Source of the DNA: Cellulomonas sp. Leaf395
Lineage (GTDB): Bacteria; Actinomycetota; Actinomycetes; Actinomycetales; Cellulomonadaceae
Direction of reading: 5' to 3'
Length of the DNA stretch: 64,000 nucleotides
Assembly (NCBI RefSeq): GCF_001424125.1
Contig: NZ_LMQI01000001.1
Coordinates: forward strand, 647,688 to 711,687
In this document: positions 8,786 through 18,808 of the stretch, piece by piece
Numbering within the stretch: the stretch's first letter is position 1
Layout of the letters: each line of letters begins with the position of its first letter
Position numbers and translations under genes: made by a program
The notes under the pieces: model-generated
The model's database searches: none
Told to the model about the DNA's origin: nothing
What the model saw: only the letters and a program-made list of their open reading frames with translations

Positions 8786-9490
8786 ATGCAGCGGCGAACG
8801 CTCCAGTGGGTGGCGGGCTCGGCGGTCGCCGTCGTCCTGCTCGGTGGCGTCGCCGTCGGCATCGCGAACCGGCCCGACAGCTCCGACCCCGCCGCGTCGC
8901 AGGACACGCCGAGCGCGTCGGCCTCCGCGGACCCGGCCACGACCGCCCCGGCGGTCGTCGAGCAGGCGCCGCCGGCCACCGAGCCCGAGGCTGCCACCGA
9001 GCCCGGGGCCGCCACCGAGCCCGAGGCGGGCACCGAGCCCGAGGCGGGCACCGACCCGGCCGACGCGACGGTCGTGCGCGTCGAGGACTTCTCCGAGGCG
9101 CCGCCCGTGGCGCTCGACCAGCCGGCAGACCCAGGCGACAAGGCCGTGGTCAGCCTCACCGGGATCACCCGGATCGACGGCGTCGGCCGCTCGATCGGTG
9201 AGCGGTCCGGCCCGGCGCTCGCGATCGCGATGACGGTCCGCAACGACACCGGGGCGCCGCTCGACCTGAACTTCGTCGTCGTCAACGTCTACTCCGCGTC
9301 GGGTGTTCCGAGCGTGGAGCTCGCCAGCGACCCGAACGTCAAGGGCTACTCGGGCGTCCTGGCTCCGGGCGAGTCCGCTGACGCGACCTATGTCTTCCGT
9401 GCACCGACCGAGGGGGGCTCGGTCAAGGTCACGGTCAGCCACGATGCCGCGGTGCCCGCAGCAGCGTTCGAGGGCGAGATCGCCCCGTGA
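8786..9490 (+). CDS. Secreted or membrane-anchored DUF4352-like protein
   Basis: The product of 234 residues starts with a short basic stretch and one hydrophobic helix (WVAGSAVAVVLLGGVAVGIA), which is either a signal anchor or an uncleaved signal. A low-complexity linker of about 90 residues follows, including five hexapeptide repeats of type ATEPEA. The C-terminal 110 residues form a beta-rich domain (ALAIAMTVRNDTG, NVYSASGVPS, VLAPGESADATYVF) that resembles DUF4352-type immunoglobulin-like folds of extracytoplasmic actinobacterial proteins. The ATG at 8786 is chosen because the helix starts directly after it. Its stop is 11 bases before the start of the giant secreted phosphatase protein, so the two likely form a unit. 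Function is unknown. Confidence 0.7.
   Translation: MQRRTLQWVAGSAVAVVLLGGVAVGIANRPDSSDPAASQDTPSASASADPATTAPAVVEQAPPATEPEAATEPGAATEPEAGTEPEAGTDPADATVVRVEDFSEAPPVALDQPADPGDKAVVSLTGITRIDGVGRSIGERSGPALAIAMTVRNDTGAPLDLNFVVVNVYSASGVPSVELASDPNVKGYSGVLAPGESADATYVFRAPTEGGSVKVTVSHDAAVPAAAFEGEIAP
8975..9064 (+). repeat. Five 18-bp coding tandem repeats
   Basis: Five consecutive 18-base units encode hexapeptides of the form (A/G)TEPEA, with small changes in the second unit and a diverged last unit. They make up part of the disordered linker of the DUF4352-like protein and are probably free to vary in number between strains. Confidence 0.85.
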
Positions 9491-9501
9491 GGAGCCCCTT
9501 G

Positions 9502-12500
9502 ATGTCTTCGTCTGTCGCGCGGTCGTGCCGTGCTCTCGTCGCCGCCGCAGTCTGCAGCGCGCTCGTGCTGTTCGGCCTCGGGACGCCGGCCTGGGCCGAC
9601 GAACCGTTGCCGTCGAGCTCGGGATCCATCGACCCGACGGTGACGACCGACGCCCTTCCGACCGTGCAGATCGACGGCGTCGCGTGGGCGCAGCTCGTCG
9701 TCGGCACGACGGTCTACGTGGCCGGCGACTTCGCCACGGCGCGGCCGGCAGGTGCTGCGGCGGGCGTCGATACGACGGCCCGCGCCAACCTGCTCGCGTA
9801 CGACGTGACCACCGGTGAGCTGATCAGCACCTGGGCGCCCGTGCTCGACGGGCCGGCGTACTCGATCGCCGCGTCGCCGGACGGCACTCGCGTCTACGTC
9901 GGGGGCGACTTCACCCGGGTCAACAACGTGGCCCGCAACCGGTTCGCCGTGCTCAACGCCACCACGGGTGCACTGGTGACCGCGTTCACGGGCGGCGCGA
10001 ACGCGGCGGTGCGCTCCATCGTGGCGACGGCGACGACGGTGTACATCGCGGGCAACTTCAACACGGTGGCCGGCCAGTCACGCCCCCGTGTCGCGGCGTT
10101 CGACGCGACGAGCGGAGCGCTGCGCACGTGGCGCGTGTCCGTGCAGCCCCGCCAGGTCGACGCGATCCTGCTCAGCCCCGACGCGTCCACGCTGTACATC
10201 GGTGGCCGGTTCGACATGATCAACGGCGTCGCGCGGCAGGGCATCGGTGCGGTGTCCACCACGAGCGCGGCCATCAGTTCCTGGACCGTCAACCCGGAGA
10301 TCTTCGCCTACGGCTTCGCGGCGGGGATCACAGCCCTGGCCACCGACGGCGACCTCGTCTACGGCACCGGCTTCGGGTTCCTCCTGGAGGACGACAGCGA
10401 CACCAACCTCGAGGGCACGTTCGCCGCGGACCCGGTCACAGCCGACCTGGCCTGGGTCAGCGACTGCCACGGAGACAGCTACTCGGTGTACGCCAACCCG
10501 GGCAAGGACCACGTGTATGTCGCTGGGCACCCCCACGTGTGCGCCAACTTCGGTGGCTTCCCTGAGGTCAACCCGCGCCGGAGCATGTACGCCCTCGCCT
10601 TCTCCAAGGCCGCCGTGGGTCAGGTCCAGCCGAACTCGCAGGGCGGCTACTACGACCTGCAGGGCTTCGGTGCCCCGGCGCCGCGGACGTTCTGGCCGGT
10701 GTTCACGCCCGGCACCTACACCGGACTGAACCAGGCGGCGTGGAACGTCACCGGCGGTGGCGAGTACGTCGTCTACGGTGGCGAGTTCCTGCGGGTCAAC
10801 GGCACTGGACAGCAGGGGCTCGTCCGCTTCGCGACGCCGGACCTTGCGCCGAACGACCAGGGGCCGGTGCTCGCGGGCTCGGCGACGCAGCCGACCGCCG
10901 CCTCGCGCGCCACCGGCACCATGCAGGTCTCGTGGCCCGCCAACTGGGACAGGGACAACGGCGAGCTGACCTACCAGGTGTTCCGCAACAACGGCTCGAC
11001 GCCCGTCTACACGACCACGCGCCCGTCGCGGTTCTGGGACCTGTCGCGGATGTCGTTCACGGACTCCGGCCTGTCCAACAGCACGTCGTACACGTACAAG
11101 GTCGTGGCGGTCGACGACGCCGGCAACTCAGTGACCTCACCGAACGTCACTGCGACCACCTCCGGCTCGCTGGCGGGCGCCATGGGCGCGTACACGGCTG
11201 CCGTCCTCGCCGACAACCCGTCAGGCTTCTGGCGGCTCGGTGAGCCCAACGGTTCCACCCTCGACTGGTCGGCGTACAGCAACGCGACGGTCGGCAGCGG
11301 GGTGAGCCGGTCCGAGGCCGGTGCGATCTTCGGTGACTCCAACCGCGCGATGAGCTTCTCGGGAGCGTCGAGCTCTCGCGCGTTCAGCACCGTGCGGGTG
11401 CCCGCGCCGCTGCACTTCACGGTCGAGGCGTGGTTCAAGACGACGTCCACGGCGGGCGGCAAGATCGTCGGCTTCGGCACCACTTCGGGGACCGGCGACA
11501 GCGGCAGCTATGACCGGCACGTCTACCTCGGGCCGGACGGGCGTGTGAACTTCGGCGTCTACCCCAACGCAACGCGCCTGATCACGTCACCCGCCGCCTA
11601 CAACGACGGCGCGTGGCACCAGGTCATGGCGAGCACCGGCTACCGCGGCATGGAGCTGTACCTCGACGGCGCACTCGTGGCCAGCGACCCGAACGTCACC
11701 TTCGCGCAGGCCTACGACGGCTACTGGCGGATCGGTGGCGACAATCTGGGGGGTTGGCCCAACGTCGGCGCCTCGTCGTTCAACGGCTCCATCGACGACG
11801 TCTCGGTCTACGGCCGCCAGCTCGACCTCGTGGACGTCGTGCGGCACCGCGGGCTCGGCGCGACCGGCTCAGTGCCCAACCTGCCGCCCGTGGTCAAGTT
11901 CGCCGTCGACGGCGGCGAGCTGTCCGCGACCGTGGACGCGTCCGCCACCACGGACCTCGACGGCACGATCGCGTCGTACGCGTGGAGCTGGGGCGACGGC
12001 GGCACGTCGACCGGCGTCACCTCGTCGCACACCTACGCGACCGGGGGGACCTACGACGTCACGCTGACCGCGACGGACAACGCGGGCGGCTCCACGTCGC
12101 TCACGCACCAGGTGATCGTCGCCAACCCGAACGTGGGACCGACCCCGGTGATCACGTCGAGCTCGACCGGGCTGACGGGCTTGCTCGACGGGACCGCGTC
12201 GTCGGACCCGGACGGCACGATCGTGGCCTACGACTGGAACTTCGGTGACGGCGCCACCGCGAGCGGTGCCACGGTCTCGCACGCCTACGGCGGAAGCGGC
12301 ATCTACACCGTCGCGCTGACCGTGACCGACGACGACGGCGTCGCCACCACGACGACCGCGCCGGTGACGATCATCGCCCCGGTGGTCGACGTGCTCATCG
12401 CCACCGACACGTTCACCAGGACGGTGTCGCCCGGGTGGGGCTCTGCCGACCAGGGCGGCGCGTGGACGACCACGGCCGGTGCGGGTTCGGTGTCCGGCAC

Positions 12501-15039
12501 ACAGGGCGTCGCAACGATCGCGGCGGTCAGCGGACTGTTCAGTGCCCGGCTCTCGGGCGTGAGCGGCACCGACCTGGTCACGCGGCTCTCGACGACGGTC
12601 GACAAGCGTCCGTCGGGTTCGGGTGGCTGGATCCTGTCCCGTGGCCGCATCACGCCGGGCGGGGAGTACCGCCTGAAGGTGAACCTGAAGTCCAACGGCA
12701 CCGCGACGACCAGCTTCGTGCGCACCACCGCGGCAGGTGCCGAGGTCGTACTGACTCCGGCGACCACGCTCGCCGGGCTCACGTACTCGGCCGGGTCCGT
12801 CATCAAGACCGCGCTGAAGGTCAGCGGCGGCACACCCACCACGCTGAGCGCCAAGGTCTGGATCGGCACCGAGCCGGCCGACTGGCAGGTCACGACGACC
12901 GACTCGACGAGCGGGCTCCAGGAGGCCGGGCACACCGGCCTGGCGTACCTGCTGTCCAGCTCGGCGAGCAACGTGCCGGTCACGTTCCGGGCCGACGACT
13001 ACTCGGTCCTGTCCGTGGGGACGGCAGCCCCGCCCCAGACTCAGATCCCGCCGGACGACCCGACACCGACGCTGCCCGCCGCCCAGCAGGGCACCCCGAA
13101 GAACATCATCACGCTCATCGGCGACGGCATGGGCTACAACACCGTCGACCTGGGCAGCGCGTTCCAGTCCGGCAAGACGTTGTACCAGCAGAAGATCACC
13201 AACGGCCCGAACCTCACCAAGATCGGCGGGCAGGGCGCCACGCAGCCGTACCAGTACTTCGCGGTCCAGGCGGGGATGTCGAACTTCGCCGCGGGCGGCT
13301 CCTACAGCCCGTCCGGCGCCTGGTCGTCGTTCACGCAACCGCTGAGCTTCCCGACGGACTCGTCGGCCTCCGCCACGGCGCTGTCGTCCGGGCTCAAGAC
13401 CACGAACACGGTCGTCGGCAAGGACACCACCGGCAAGGACATCCGCAGCATCGCCGAGCTCGCGCAGGACGTGAACAAGGCCACAGGTGTGGTGACCACC
13501 AAGTTCCTGTCCGACGCGACCCCGGGCAGCTACCTGGCGCACGACGACGACCGCGACAACTACACGCAGATCGCCGACGACATGGTGGCGTCGAACGCCA
13601 ACGTGCTCTTCGGGGCGGGCAACCCGCTGTACGACGACAACGCCGCGCTGCGCGCCACGCCGGACCACACGTACATCAGCCAGCCGACCTGGGACAAGCT
13701 CACCACCGGGCAGACGCCGTACACCGTCGTCGACACCGTGGAGCAGTTCGAGGCGCTGGCCGCCGGTCCCACGCCGGAGCGCGTGTTCGGTGCCCCGCAC
13801 GCGTTCTCGACGCTGCAGGCCGCGCGCTCGGCCCTGGTGCCGACGAGCGTGCCGTTCAGCACCACCCGTAACGCCGACGTGCCGAACCTCGCCCAGATGA
13901 GCAAGGCCGCGCTGAACGTGCTGGACGAGGACCCCGACGGCTTCTTCGTGATGATCGAGGGCGGCGCGATCGACACCGCGGCGCACGCGAGCAACACCGC
14001 GGGCGTCGTCGAGGAGCAGGTCGACTTCAACGACGCGGTCCAGGCCGTCGTCGACTGGGTCGAGGCGGAGTCCAGCTGGGACGAGACCCTGGTGATCGTC
14101 ACCGCCGACCACGAGACCGGCTACCTGTGGGGCCCTGGCTCGAACCCGGTCCGGAACCCGATCGTGGGCGCCGCGGGCACCCTGCCGGCGGTCCAGTGGA
14201 ACACCGACAGCCACTCCAACCAGCTGGTGCCGTTCTACGCCATGGGTGTCGGTTCCGCGGCGCTCGGCGGTCGGGCGACGGGCACCGACCCGGTGCGGGG
14301 CAGCTACCTGGACAACACCGACGTGGGGGCTGCGTCTCTCGCGTTCTGGGGCGGTGCCCCCGGCGACGCCCCGACGGTCCACGAGCCCCCGGCACCGCCG
14401 CCGCTCGCGACGGACACGTTCGAGCGCACCGTTGCCAGCGGCTTCGGCACGGCGGACAAGGGTGGCGACTGGGTCGCGACCGCATCGGCGACGAGTGTCG
14501 GTGGAGGCATGGGCACCATGGTGCTGGCTGCCGCCGGAGGCTCGGCGGGTGCCCGGCTCCCCGGGGTCGCCAGCGCGTCCCACCGCCAGACGGTCACGTT
14601 CTCGCTCGACAAGCGCCCGGCCGGCTCCGGCGGGTGGATGCTGCTGCGCGGCCGGATCATCGACGGCGTGGGCGACTACCGCGCGAAGGTCGCCCTGTCC
14701 TCCGGTGGCGGCGTCTCGGTGCGGTTGTTCCGCACCAACGCCACCGGCGCCGAGACGGCGATCGGGAGCGCGGTGACGGCTACGGGGGTCACCTACACGG
14801 CCGGGACGCAGCTCACGGTCGCACTCGAGGTCGTCGGCACCTCGCCGACGACGGTCCGGGCGAAGATCTGGCCGGCCACGGGGACGGAGCCCGCGAGCTG
14901 GCTGACCAGCGTGACCGACACGACGGCGGCCCTCCAGGTCCCGGGCCACACCGGGCTCTTCGCACTCCTGTCCAGCACCGCGACGAACGCCCCGGTGACC
15001 GTGCGGTTCGACGGGTACGGCGTCACGACCGTCCCGTGA
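9502..15039 (+). CDS. Giant secreted protein: propeller-FnIII-LamG-PKD2 plus alkaline phosphatase domain
   Basis: The product has 1845 residues. The order is: signal peptide (about 1-32, ending PAWA), beta-propeller-like repeats (about 45-455, e.g. VYVGGDFTRVNNVARN and VYIAGNFNTVAGQSRP), fibronectin III (about 465-555), LamG/jellyroll (about 560-785), two PKD domains (about 790-960), an end module (about 966-1175), a PhoA-type alkaline phosphatase domain (about 1198-1620) and a second copy of the end module (about 1635-1845). The phosphatase looks active: metal ligands in IGDGMG (D1208), E1486, D1536-H1537 in ADHETG and H1571, and nucleophile S1287 in TDSSASATA. The ATG at 9502 has AGGAG seven bases upstream; a GTG at 9487 overlapping the previous stop is less likely. 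It should hydrolyse phosphomonoesters outside the cell. No wall-sorting motif is seen. Confidence 0.88.
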   Translation: MSSSVARSCRALVAAAVCSALVLFGLGTPAWADEPLPSSSGSIDPTVTTDALPTVQIDGVAWAQLVVGTTVYVAGDFATARPAGAAAGVDTTARANLLAYDVTTGELISTWAPVLDGPAYSIAASPDGTRVYVGGDFTRVNNVARNRFAVLNATTGALVTAFTGGANAAVRSIVATATTVYIAGNFNTVAGQSRPRVAAFDATSGALRTWRVSVQPRQVDAILLSPDASTLYIGGRFDMINGVARQGIGAVSTTSAAISSWTVNPEIFAYGFAAGITALATDGDLVYGTGFGFLLEDDSDTNLEGTFAADPVTADLAWVSDCHGDSYSVYANPGKDHVYVAGHPHVCANFGGFPEVNPRRSMYALAFSKAAVGQVQPNSQGGYYDLQGFGAPAPRTFWPVFTPGTYTGLNQAAWNVTGGGEYVVYGGEFLRVNGTGQQGLVRFATPDLAPNDQGPVLAGSATQPTAASRATGTMQVSWPANWDRDNGELTYQVFRNNGSTPVYTTTRPSRFWDLSRMSFTDSGLSNSTSYTYKVVAVDDAGNSVTSPNVTATTSGSLAGAMGAYTAAVLADNPSGFWRLGEPNGSTLDWSAYSNATVGSGVSRSEAGAIFGDSNRAMSFSGASSSRAFSTVRVPAPLHFTVEAWFKTTSTAGGKIVGFGTTSGTGDSGSYDRHVYLGPDGRVNFGVYPNATRLITSPAAYNDGAWHQVMASTGYRGMELYLDGALVASDPNVTFAQAYDGYWRIGGDNLGGWPNVGASSFNGSIDDVSVYGRQLDLVDVVRHRGLGATGSVPNLPPVVKFAVDGGELSATVDASATTDLDGTIASYAWSWGDGGTSTGVTSSHTYATGGTYDVTLTATDNAGGSTSLTHQVIVANPNVGPTPVITSSSTGLTGLLDGTASSDPDGTIVAYDWNFGDGATASGATVSHAYGGSGIYTVALTVTDDDGVATTTTAPVTIIAPVVDVLIATDTFTRTVSPGWGSADQGGAWTTTAGAGSVSGTQGVATIAAVSGLFSARLSGVSGTDLVTRLSTTVDKRPSGSGGWILSRGRITPGGEYRLKVNLKSNGTATTSFVRTTAAGAEVVLTPATTLAGLTYSAGSVIKTALKVSGGTPTTLSAKVWIGTEPADWQVTTTDSTSGLQEAGHTGLAYLLSSSASNVPVTFRADDYSVLSVGTAAPPQTQIPPDDPTPTLPAAQQGTPKNIITLIGDGMGYNTVDLGSAFQSGKTLYQQKITNGPNLTKIGGQGATQPYQYFAVQAGMSNFAAGGSYSPSGAWSSFTQPLSFPTDSSASATALSSGLKTTNTVVGKDTTGKDIRSIAELAQDVNKATGVVTTKFLSDATPGSYLAHDDDRDNYTQIADDMVASNANVLFGAGNPLYDDNAALRATPDHTYISQPTWDKLTTGQTPYTVVDTVEQFEALAAGPTPERVFGAPHAFSTLQAARSALVPTSVPFSTTRNADVPNLAQMSKAALNVLDEDPDGFFVMIEGGAIDTAAHASNTAGVVEEQVDFNDAVQAVVDWVEAESSWDETLVIVTADHETGYLWGPGSNPVRNPIVGAAGTLPAVQWNTDSHSNQLVPFYAMGVGSAALGGRATGTDPVRGSYLDNTDVGAASLAFWGGAPGDAPTVHEPPAPPPLATDTFERTVASGFGTADKGGDWVATASATSVGGGMGTMVLAAAGGSAGARLPGVASASHRQTVTFSLDKRPAGSGGWMLLRGRIIDGVGDYRAKVALSSGGGVSVRLFRTNATGAETAIGSAVTATGVTYTAGTQLTVALEVVGTSPTTVRAKIWPATGTEPASWLTSVTDTTAALQVPGHTGLFALLSSTATNAPVTVRFDGYGVTTVP

Positions 15040-15080
15040 CACGGCGGGCACGCCAGCCCGCTCCAGCTAAGGAGATCATC

Positions 15081-18000
15081 ATGCGATCAGCGCAGGGGGC
15101 CTGGTGGCGTCGGGCTGCGGCCGTCGCTGCAACCGTGACGATCGTCGCCGTCGGGCTCGTGGCTGCGCCCGGCGTCGCCACGGCCGCCGAACCCGTCTTC
15201 GCCGATCCGACGGTGACGGCCGACCCGCTCCCCACCGTCCAGATCGATGGTGTCGCGTGGGCCCAGGTCGTGGTCGGCAACACCGTATTCGTGGCCGGTG
15301 AGTTCACGACCGCCCGGCCGGCAGGAGCGGCGGCCGGCGTCTCGACGACGCCCCGGAGCAACCTCCTCGCGTACAACCTCACGACCGGTGCGCTCATCAC
15401 CACGTGGGCTCCGACCCTCGACGCGCCTGCGTACTCGATCGCGGCGTCGCCCGACGGCACGCGCATCTACGTCGGCGGCGACTTCACCCGCGTCAACAAC
15501 GTCGCCCGCAACCGGTTCGCGGTGCTCAACGCGAGCACCGGAGCGCTGGTGACCGCGTTCAGCGGCGGCGCGAACGCGGCCGTGCGGTCGATCGTCGCGA
15601 CCGCCTCCGTCGTGTACATCGCAGGAAACTTCAACACCGTCGCGGGACAGTCGCGGCCGCGCGTGGCGGCGTTCAACGCGTCGACCGGGGCGATCACCTC
15701 CTGGCGGGTCTCGGTCCAGCCTCGGCAGGTGGACGCGATCGCGCTCAGTCCGAACGGGTCCGCCCTCTACATCGGCGGCAGGTTCGACTTCATCAACGGA
15801 GTCGCCCGGCAAGGCATCGGCGCGGCGGCGACGTCGAACGGCGCGACGACGTCGTGGACCGTGAACCCGGAGATCTTCGCCTACGGGTACGCGGCGGGGA
15901 TCACGAGCCTGAGCACGGACGGCAACCTCGTCTACGGCTCGTCGTTCGGGTTCCTGCTCGAGGAGGACAGCGACACCAACCTCGAGGGGGTGTTCGCCGC
16001 CGACGCGGTGACCGCCGACGTCGCGTGGGTCGAGGACTGCCACGGCGACACCTACTCGGTCTTCGCGAACCCGGGCAGGGACCACGTGTACGTCGCCGGC
16101 CACCCGCACCAGTGCGCGAACTTCGGGGGCTACCCGGAGGTCAGTCCCCGCCGGTTCCAGTGGGCCCTCGCCTTCTCGAAGTCCGCGGTCGGCAAGGTCC
16201 AGCCGAACTCCCAGTCCGGCTACTACTCGCTCGAGGGCCAGGGCGCGTCCGAGCTGCGCAGCTTCTTCCCGACCTTCACGCGCGGGACCTTCACTGGGCT
16301 CGAGCAGTCGGCTTTCAGCGTCACCGGCAACGGGCGCTACATCGTGTACGGCGGTGAGTTCCTGGCGATCAACGGTCGCGCGCAGCAAGGGCTGGTCCGG
16401 TTCGCCACCCCGGACACCGCACCCCGGGACGTCGGTCCGTCGCTCTCGGGAAGCGCTCTGCAGCCGACCGCCGCGTCGTACGCCAGGGGCACCGTCCAGG
16501 TCTCGTGGCCGGCCAACTGGGACCGCGACGACGACACGCTCACCTACCGCGTCCTGCGCGGCAGCTCGAGCACGCCCGTCTACCAGGTGACGCGCCAGTC
16601 CCGGTTCTGGGACCTGCCCCGGCTGTCGTTCACGGACTCGGGGCTGGCGAACGGCACGTCGTACACGTACCGGGTCGAGGCCGTGGACTCCGGCGGCAAC
16701 TCGGTGGTCTCCCCGGCGGTGACCGTGACGACCACGGGCTCGGGCACCGCCCAGCTGGGCGCCTACGCGACGGCCGTCCTGGGGGACAACCCGTCCGCCT
16801 ACTGGCGGCTCGGCGAGACCAGCGGCAGCGCTCCGGACTGGACGTCCTACGGCACCGCGACCGTCGCCGACGGCGTCACGCGCGGGCAGCAGGGCGCCCT
16901 GGTCGGTGACGCGAACGCGGCGATGGCGTTCACCGGGTCCAGCACCTCGCGGATCTACAGCACCCGTCGGATCGCCGGGCCGTTGCGGTTCTCCGTCGAG
17001 GCGTGGTTCCGGACCGGATCGAGTGCCGGGGGCAAGATCGTCGGCCTCGGCTCGACGTCGGGCACGACCAACAGCAGCACCTACGACCGCCACATCTACA
17101 TGGGGGCGAACGGGCGCCTGAACTTCGGGGTCTACCCGAACGCCGTGCGCGCCATCACCTCTCCCGCCGCGTACAACGACGACAGGTGGCACCACGTGGT
17201 GGCCAGCGTCGGCATGAGGGGCATGGAGATGTACGTCGACGGCACGCTCGTCGCGTCCAACCCGGACGTGACCTTCGCGCAGCTGGCCAGCGGGTACTGG
17301 CGGATCGGTGGCGACAACCTGGCCACCTGGCCGAACGCCGCGGGGGAGAACTTCGTCGGCCGGATCGACGAGGTCGCGACCTACTCGCGCCAGCTCGACC
17401 AGGTGGAGATCCAGCGGCACCTGAGCATCGGCACCACCGGCACGGCCACCAACCTGCTGCCGCTAGCTGCGGTCACGGTGACCGGCGGTGAGCTCTCGGC
17501 CGCGGCCGACGCCTCGGACTCGGTCGACCTCGACGGCACGATCGCCGAGTACCGGTGGAGCTGGGGTGACGGTCAGACGTCGACGACGACCACGCCGACG
17601 ACGACGCACCCCTACGTCGCGGCCGGTACGTACGCCGTGACCGTCACGGTCGTCGACGACGACGGCGGCACCGATCAGGCGTCGGGCAGCGCGGTGGTCT
17701 CGGCGCCGAACAAGCTCCCGACGGCAGCGATCGCGGTCTCCGGTCCGCCCGCCCTCGCCGTCTCGGTCAACGGAAGCGGGTCGAGCGACCCCGACGGCAC
17801 GATCAGCACGTACCAGTGGACCTTCGGCGACGGGGGCACGGCCACGGGGCCGACCGCCACCCATCAGTACCTGGCCACGGGCACGTACCCGATCACGCTC
17901 ACGGTTACCGACAACCGCGGCGGCGTGGACACCGAGACGGTGTCCGTCAGCGTCGTGGCGCCCCCGGGGCCGGTGATCCTCGCGGCGGACGCGTTCGAGC

Positions 18001-18614
18001 GGACGGTCGCGGACGGCTTCGGCACCGCGGACGTCGGCGGTGCGTGGACGACGACCGCGGGCGCCACGAGCGTCGGCTCCGGCACCGGCGCCATGCGCAT
18101 GGGGGCGGCGGGCAGCGTGGTCAGCGCGCGGCTCCCGGGCGTCACGAGCACCTCGCTGCGCGAGCAGGTCACCGTCACGCTGGACAAGCGGCCGGCGGGA
18201 TCGGGCGGCTGGGTGCTCGTGCGCGGTCGGATCGTCGACGGCGCGGGGGAGTACCGGCTGAAGATCGCCCTGTCCTCCGGCGGGGGCGTCTCCGCCCGGC
18301 TCTTCCGGACCAACACCGCCGGCGCCGAGACAGCTGTCTCTGACTCGGTCACGGCCACAGGTGTCAGCTACAACGCCGGCACCGTCCTGGCGGCGGCGTT
18401 CGAGGTGGTGGGCACCTCGCCGACCACCCTGCGCGCCAAGGTCTGGAACGCCGCCCAGGCCGAGCCGTCGGCATGGTTGGTGCAGGCCACCGACGCGACG
18501 GCCGAGCTGCAGGGTGCCGGGCACACCGGCCTGGCGGCACTTCTGTCGTCGTCGGCGTCGAACGCGCCGGTGGTGGCACGGTTCGACTCGTACCGCATCA
18601 CGGCGGTCCCGTGA
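15081..18614 (+). CDS. Giant secreted protein: propeller-FnIII-LamG-PKD2 (paralogue without phosphatase)
   Basis: The product of 1177 residues is a close paralogue of the upstream protein. It keeps the signal peptide (about 1-33), propeller repeats, FnIII, LamG, two PKD domains and one end module (about 968-1177), in the same order, but has no phosphatase domain. Long stretches of the propeller are nearly identical (DGTRIYVGGDFTRVNNVARN and NTVAGQSRPRVAAFNAS). An AAGGAG six bases before ATG 15081 fixes the start. The 41-base gap suggests cotranscription with the phosphatase protein. The delta-60/WD-like propeller, LamG and PKD domains suggest a surface adhesive or polysaccharide-binding role, but this is inference; no catalytic motif is evident. 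Confidence 0.85.
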   Translation: MRSAQGAWWRRAAAVAATVTIVAVGLVAAPGVATAAEPVFADPTVTADPLPTVQIDGVAWAQVVVGNTVFVAGEFTTARPAGAAAGVSTTPRSNLLAYNLTTGALITTWAPTLDAPAYSIAASPDGTRIYVGGDFTRVNNVARNRFAVLNASTGALVTAFSGGANAAVRSIVATASVVYIAGNFNTVAGQSRPRVAAFNASTGAITSWRVSVQPRQVDAIALSPNGSALYIGGRFDFINGVARQGIGAAATSNGATTSWTVNPEIFAYGYAAGITSLSTDGNLVYGSSFGFLLEEDSDTNLEGVFAADAVTADVAWVEDCHGDTYSVFANPGRDHVYVAGHPHQCANFGGYPEVSPRRFQWALAFSKSAVGKVQPNSQSGYYSLEGQGASELRSFFPTFTRGTFTGLEQSAFSVTGNGRYIVYGGEFLAINGRAQQGLVRFATPDTAPRDVGPSLSGSALQPTAASYARGTVQVSWPANWDRDDDTLTYRVLRGSSSTPVYQVTRQSRFWDLPRLSFTDSGLANGTSYTYRVEAVDSGGNSVVSPAVTVTTTGSGTAQLGAYATAVLGDNPSAYWRLGETSGSAPDWTSYGTATVADGVTRGQQGALVGDANAAMAFTGSSTSRIYSTRRIAGPLRFSVEAWFRTGSSAGGKIVGLGSTSGTTNSSTYDRHIYMGANGRLNFGVYPNAVRAITSPAAYNDDRWHHVVASVGMRGMEMYVDGTLVASNPDVTFAQLASGYWRIGGDNLATWPNAAGENFVGRIDEVATYSRQLDQVEIQRHLSIGTTGTATNLLPLAAVTVTGGELSAAADASDSVDLDGTIAEYRWSWGDGQTSTTTTPTTTHPYVAAGTYAVTVTVVDDDGGTDQASGSAVVSAPNKLPTAAIAVSGPPALAVSVNGSGSSDPDGTISTYQWTFGDGGTATGPTATHQYLATGTYPITLTVTDNRGGVDTETVSVSVVAPPGPVILAADAFERTVADGFGTADVGGAWTTTAGATSVGSGTGAMRMGAAGSVVSARLPGVTSTSLREQVTVTLDKRPAGSGGWVLVRGRIVDGAGEYRLKIALSSGGGVSARLFRTNTAGAETAVSDSVTATGVSYNAGTVLAAAFEVVGTSPTTLRAKVWNAAQAEPSAWLVQATDATAELQGAGHTGLAALLSSSASNAPVVARFDSYRITAVP

Positions 18615-18623
18615 CCCCCGGGG

Positions 18624-18645
18624 GCACCGGCCCCAGGACCGGTGC
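18624..18645 (+). terminator. Probable terminator after the secreted-protein pair
   Basis: A seven-base stem GCACCGG/CCGGTGC with an eight-base loop, extended by G/C pairs on both sides, lies ten bases after the stop. There is no T tract, which is common for actinobacterial terminators. Confidence 0.5.
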
Positions 18646-18698
18646 GCCCGAGCGGGCGAAGTTCCGCCGCCGAGCGGCTGAAGTCTGGTGGAGTGCGC

Positions 18699-18726
18699 CT
18701 GACGTGCTGACGGCTCCGGCTAGGGT
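18699..18726 (+). promoter_or_regulatory. Candidate promoter for the DUF1972-type glycosyltransferase gene
   Basis: CTGACG (18699-18704) and TAGGGT (18721-18726) with a 16-base spacer form a plausible -35/-10 pair about 80 bases before the start at 18809. Confidence 0.35.
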
Positions 18727-18808
18727 GTCCGAATCGTCGCAAATGCGCCCCTGCGGGGCCGCTGGCGGGGGCGCGGACCATGGACGACACGACGGACGGC
18801 GGTGAAGG

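Noticed and set aside
9502-15039. Inactive phosphatase domain because of the unusual DSSAS site
   Set aside because: The nucleophile serine follows the conserved Thr-Asp as in PhoA, and all metal-binding residues that can be recognised are present.
11869-15051. A 1060-residue coding frame on the minus strand opposite the secreted protein
   Set aside because: It is antisense to a protein with clear domains and consists of Arg/Gly/Ala-rich low-complexity sequence, a usual by-product of third-position GC bias.
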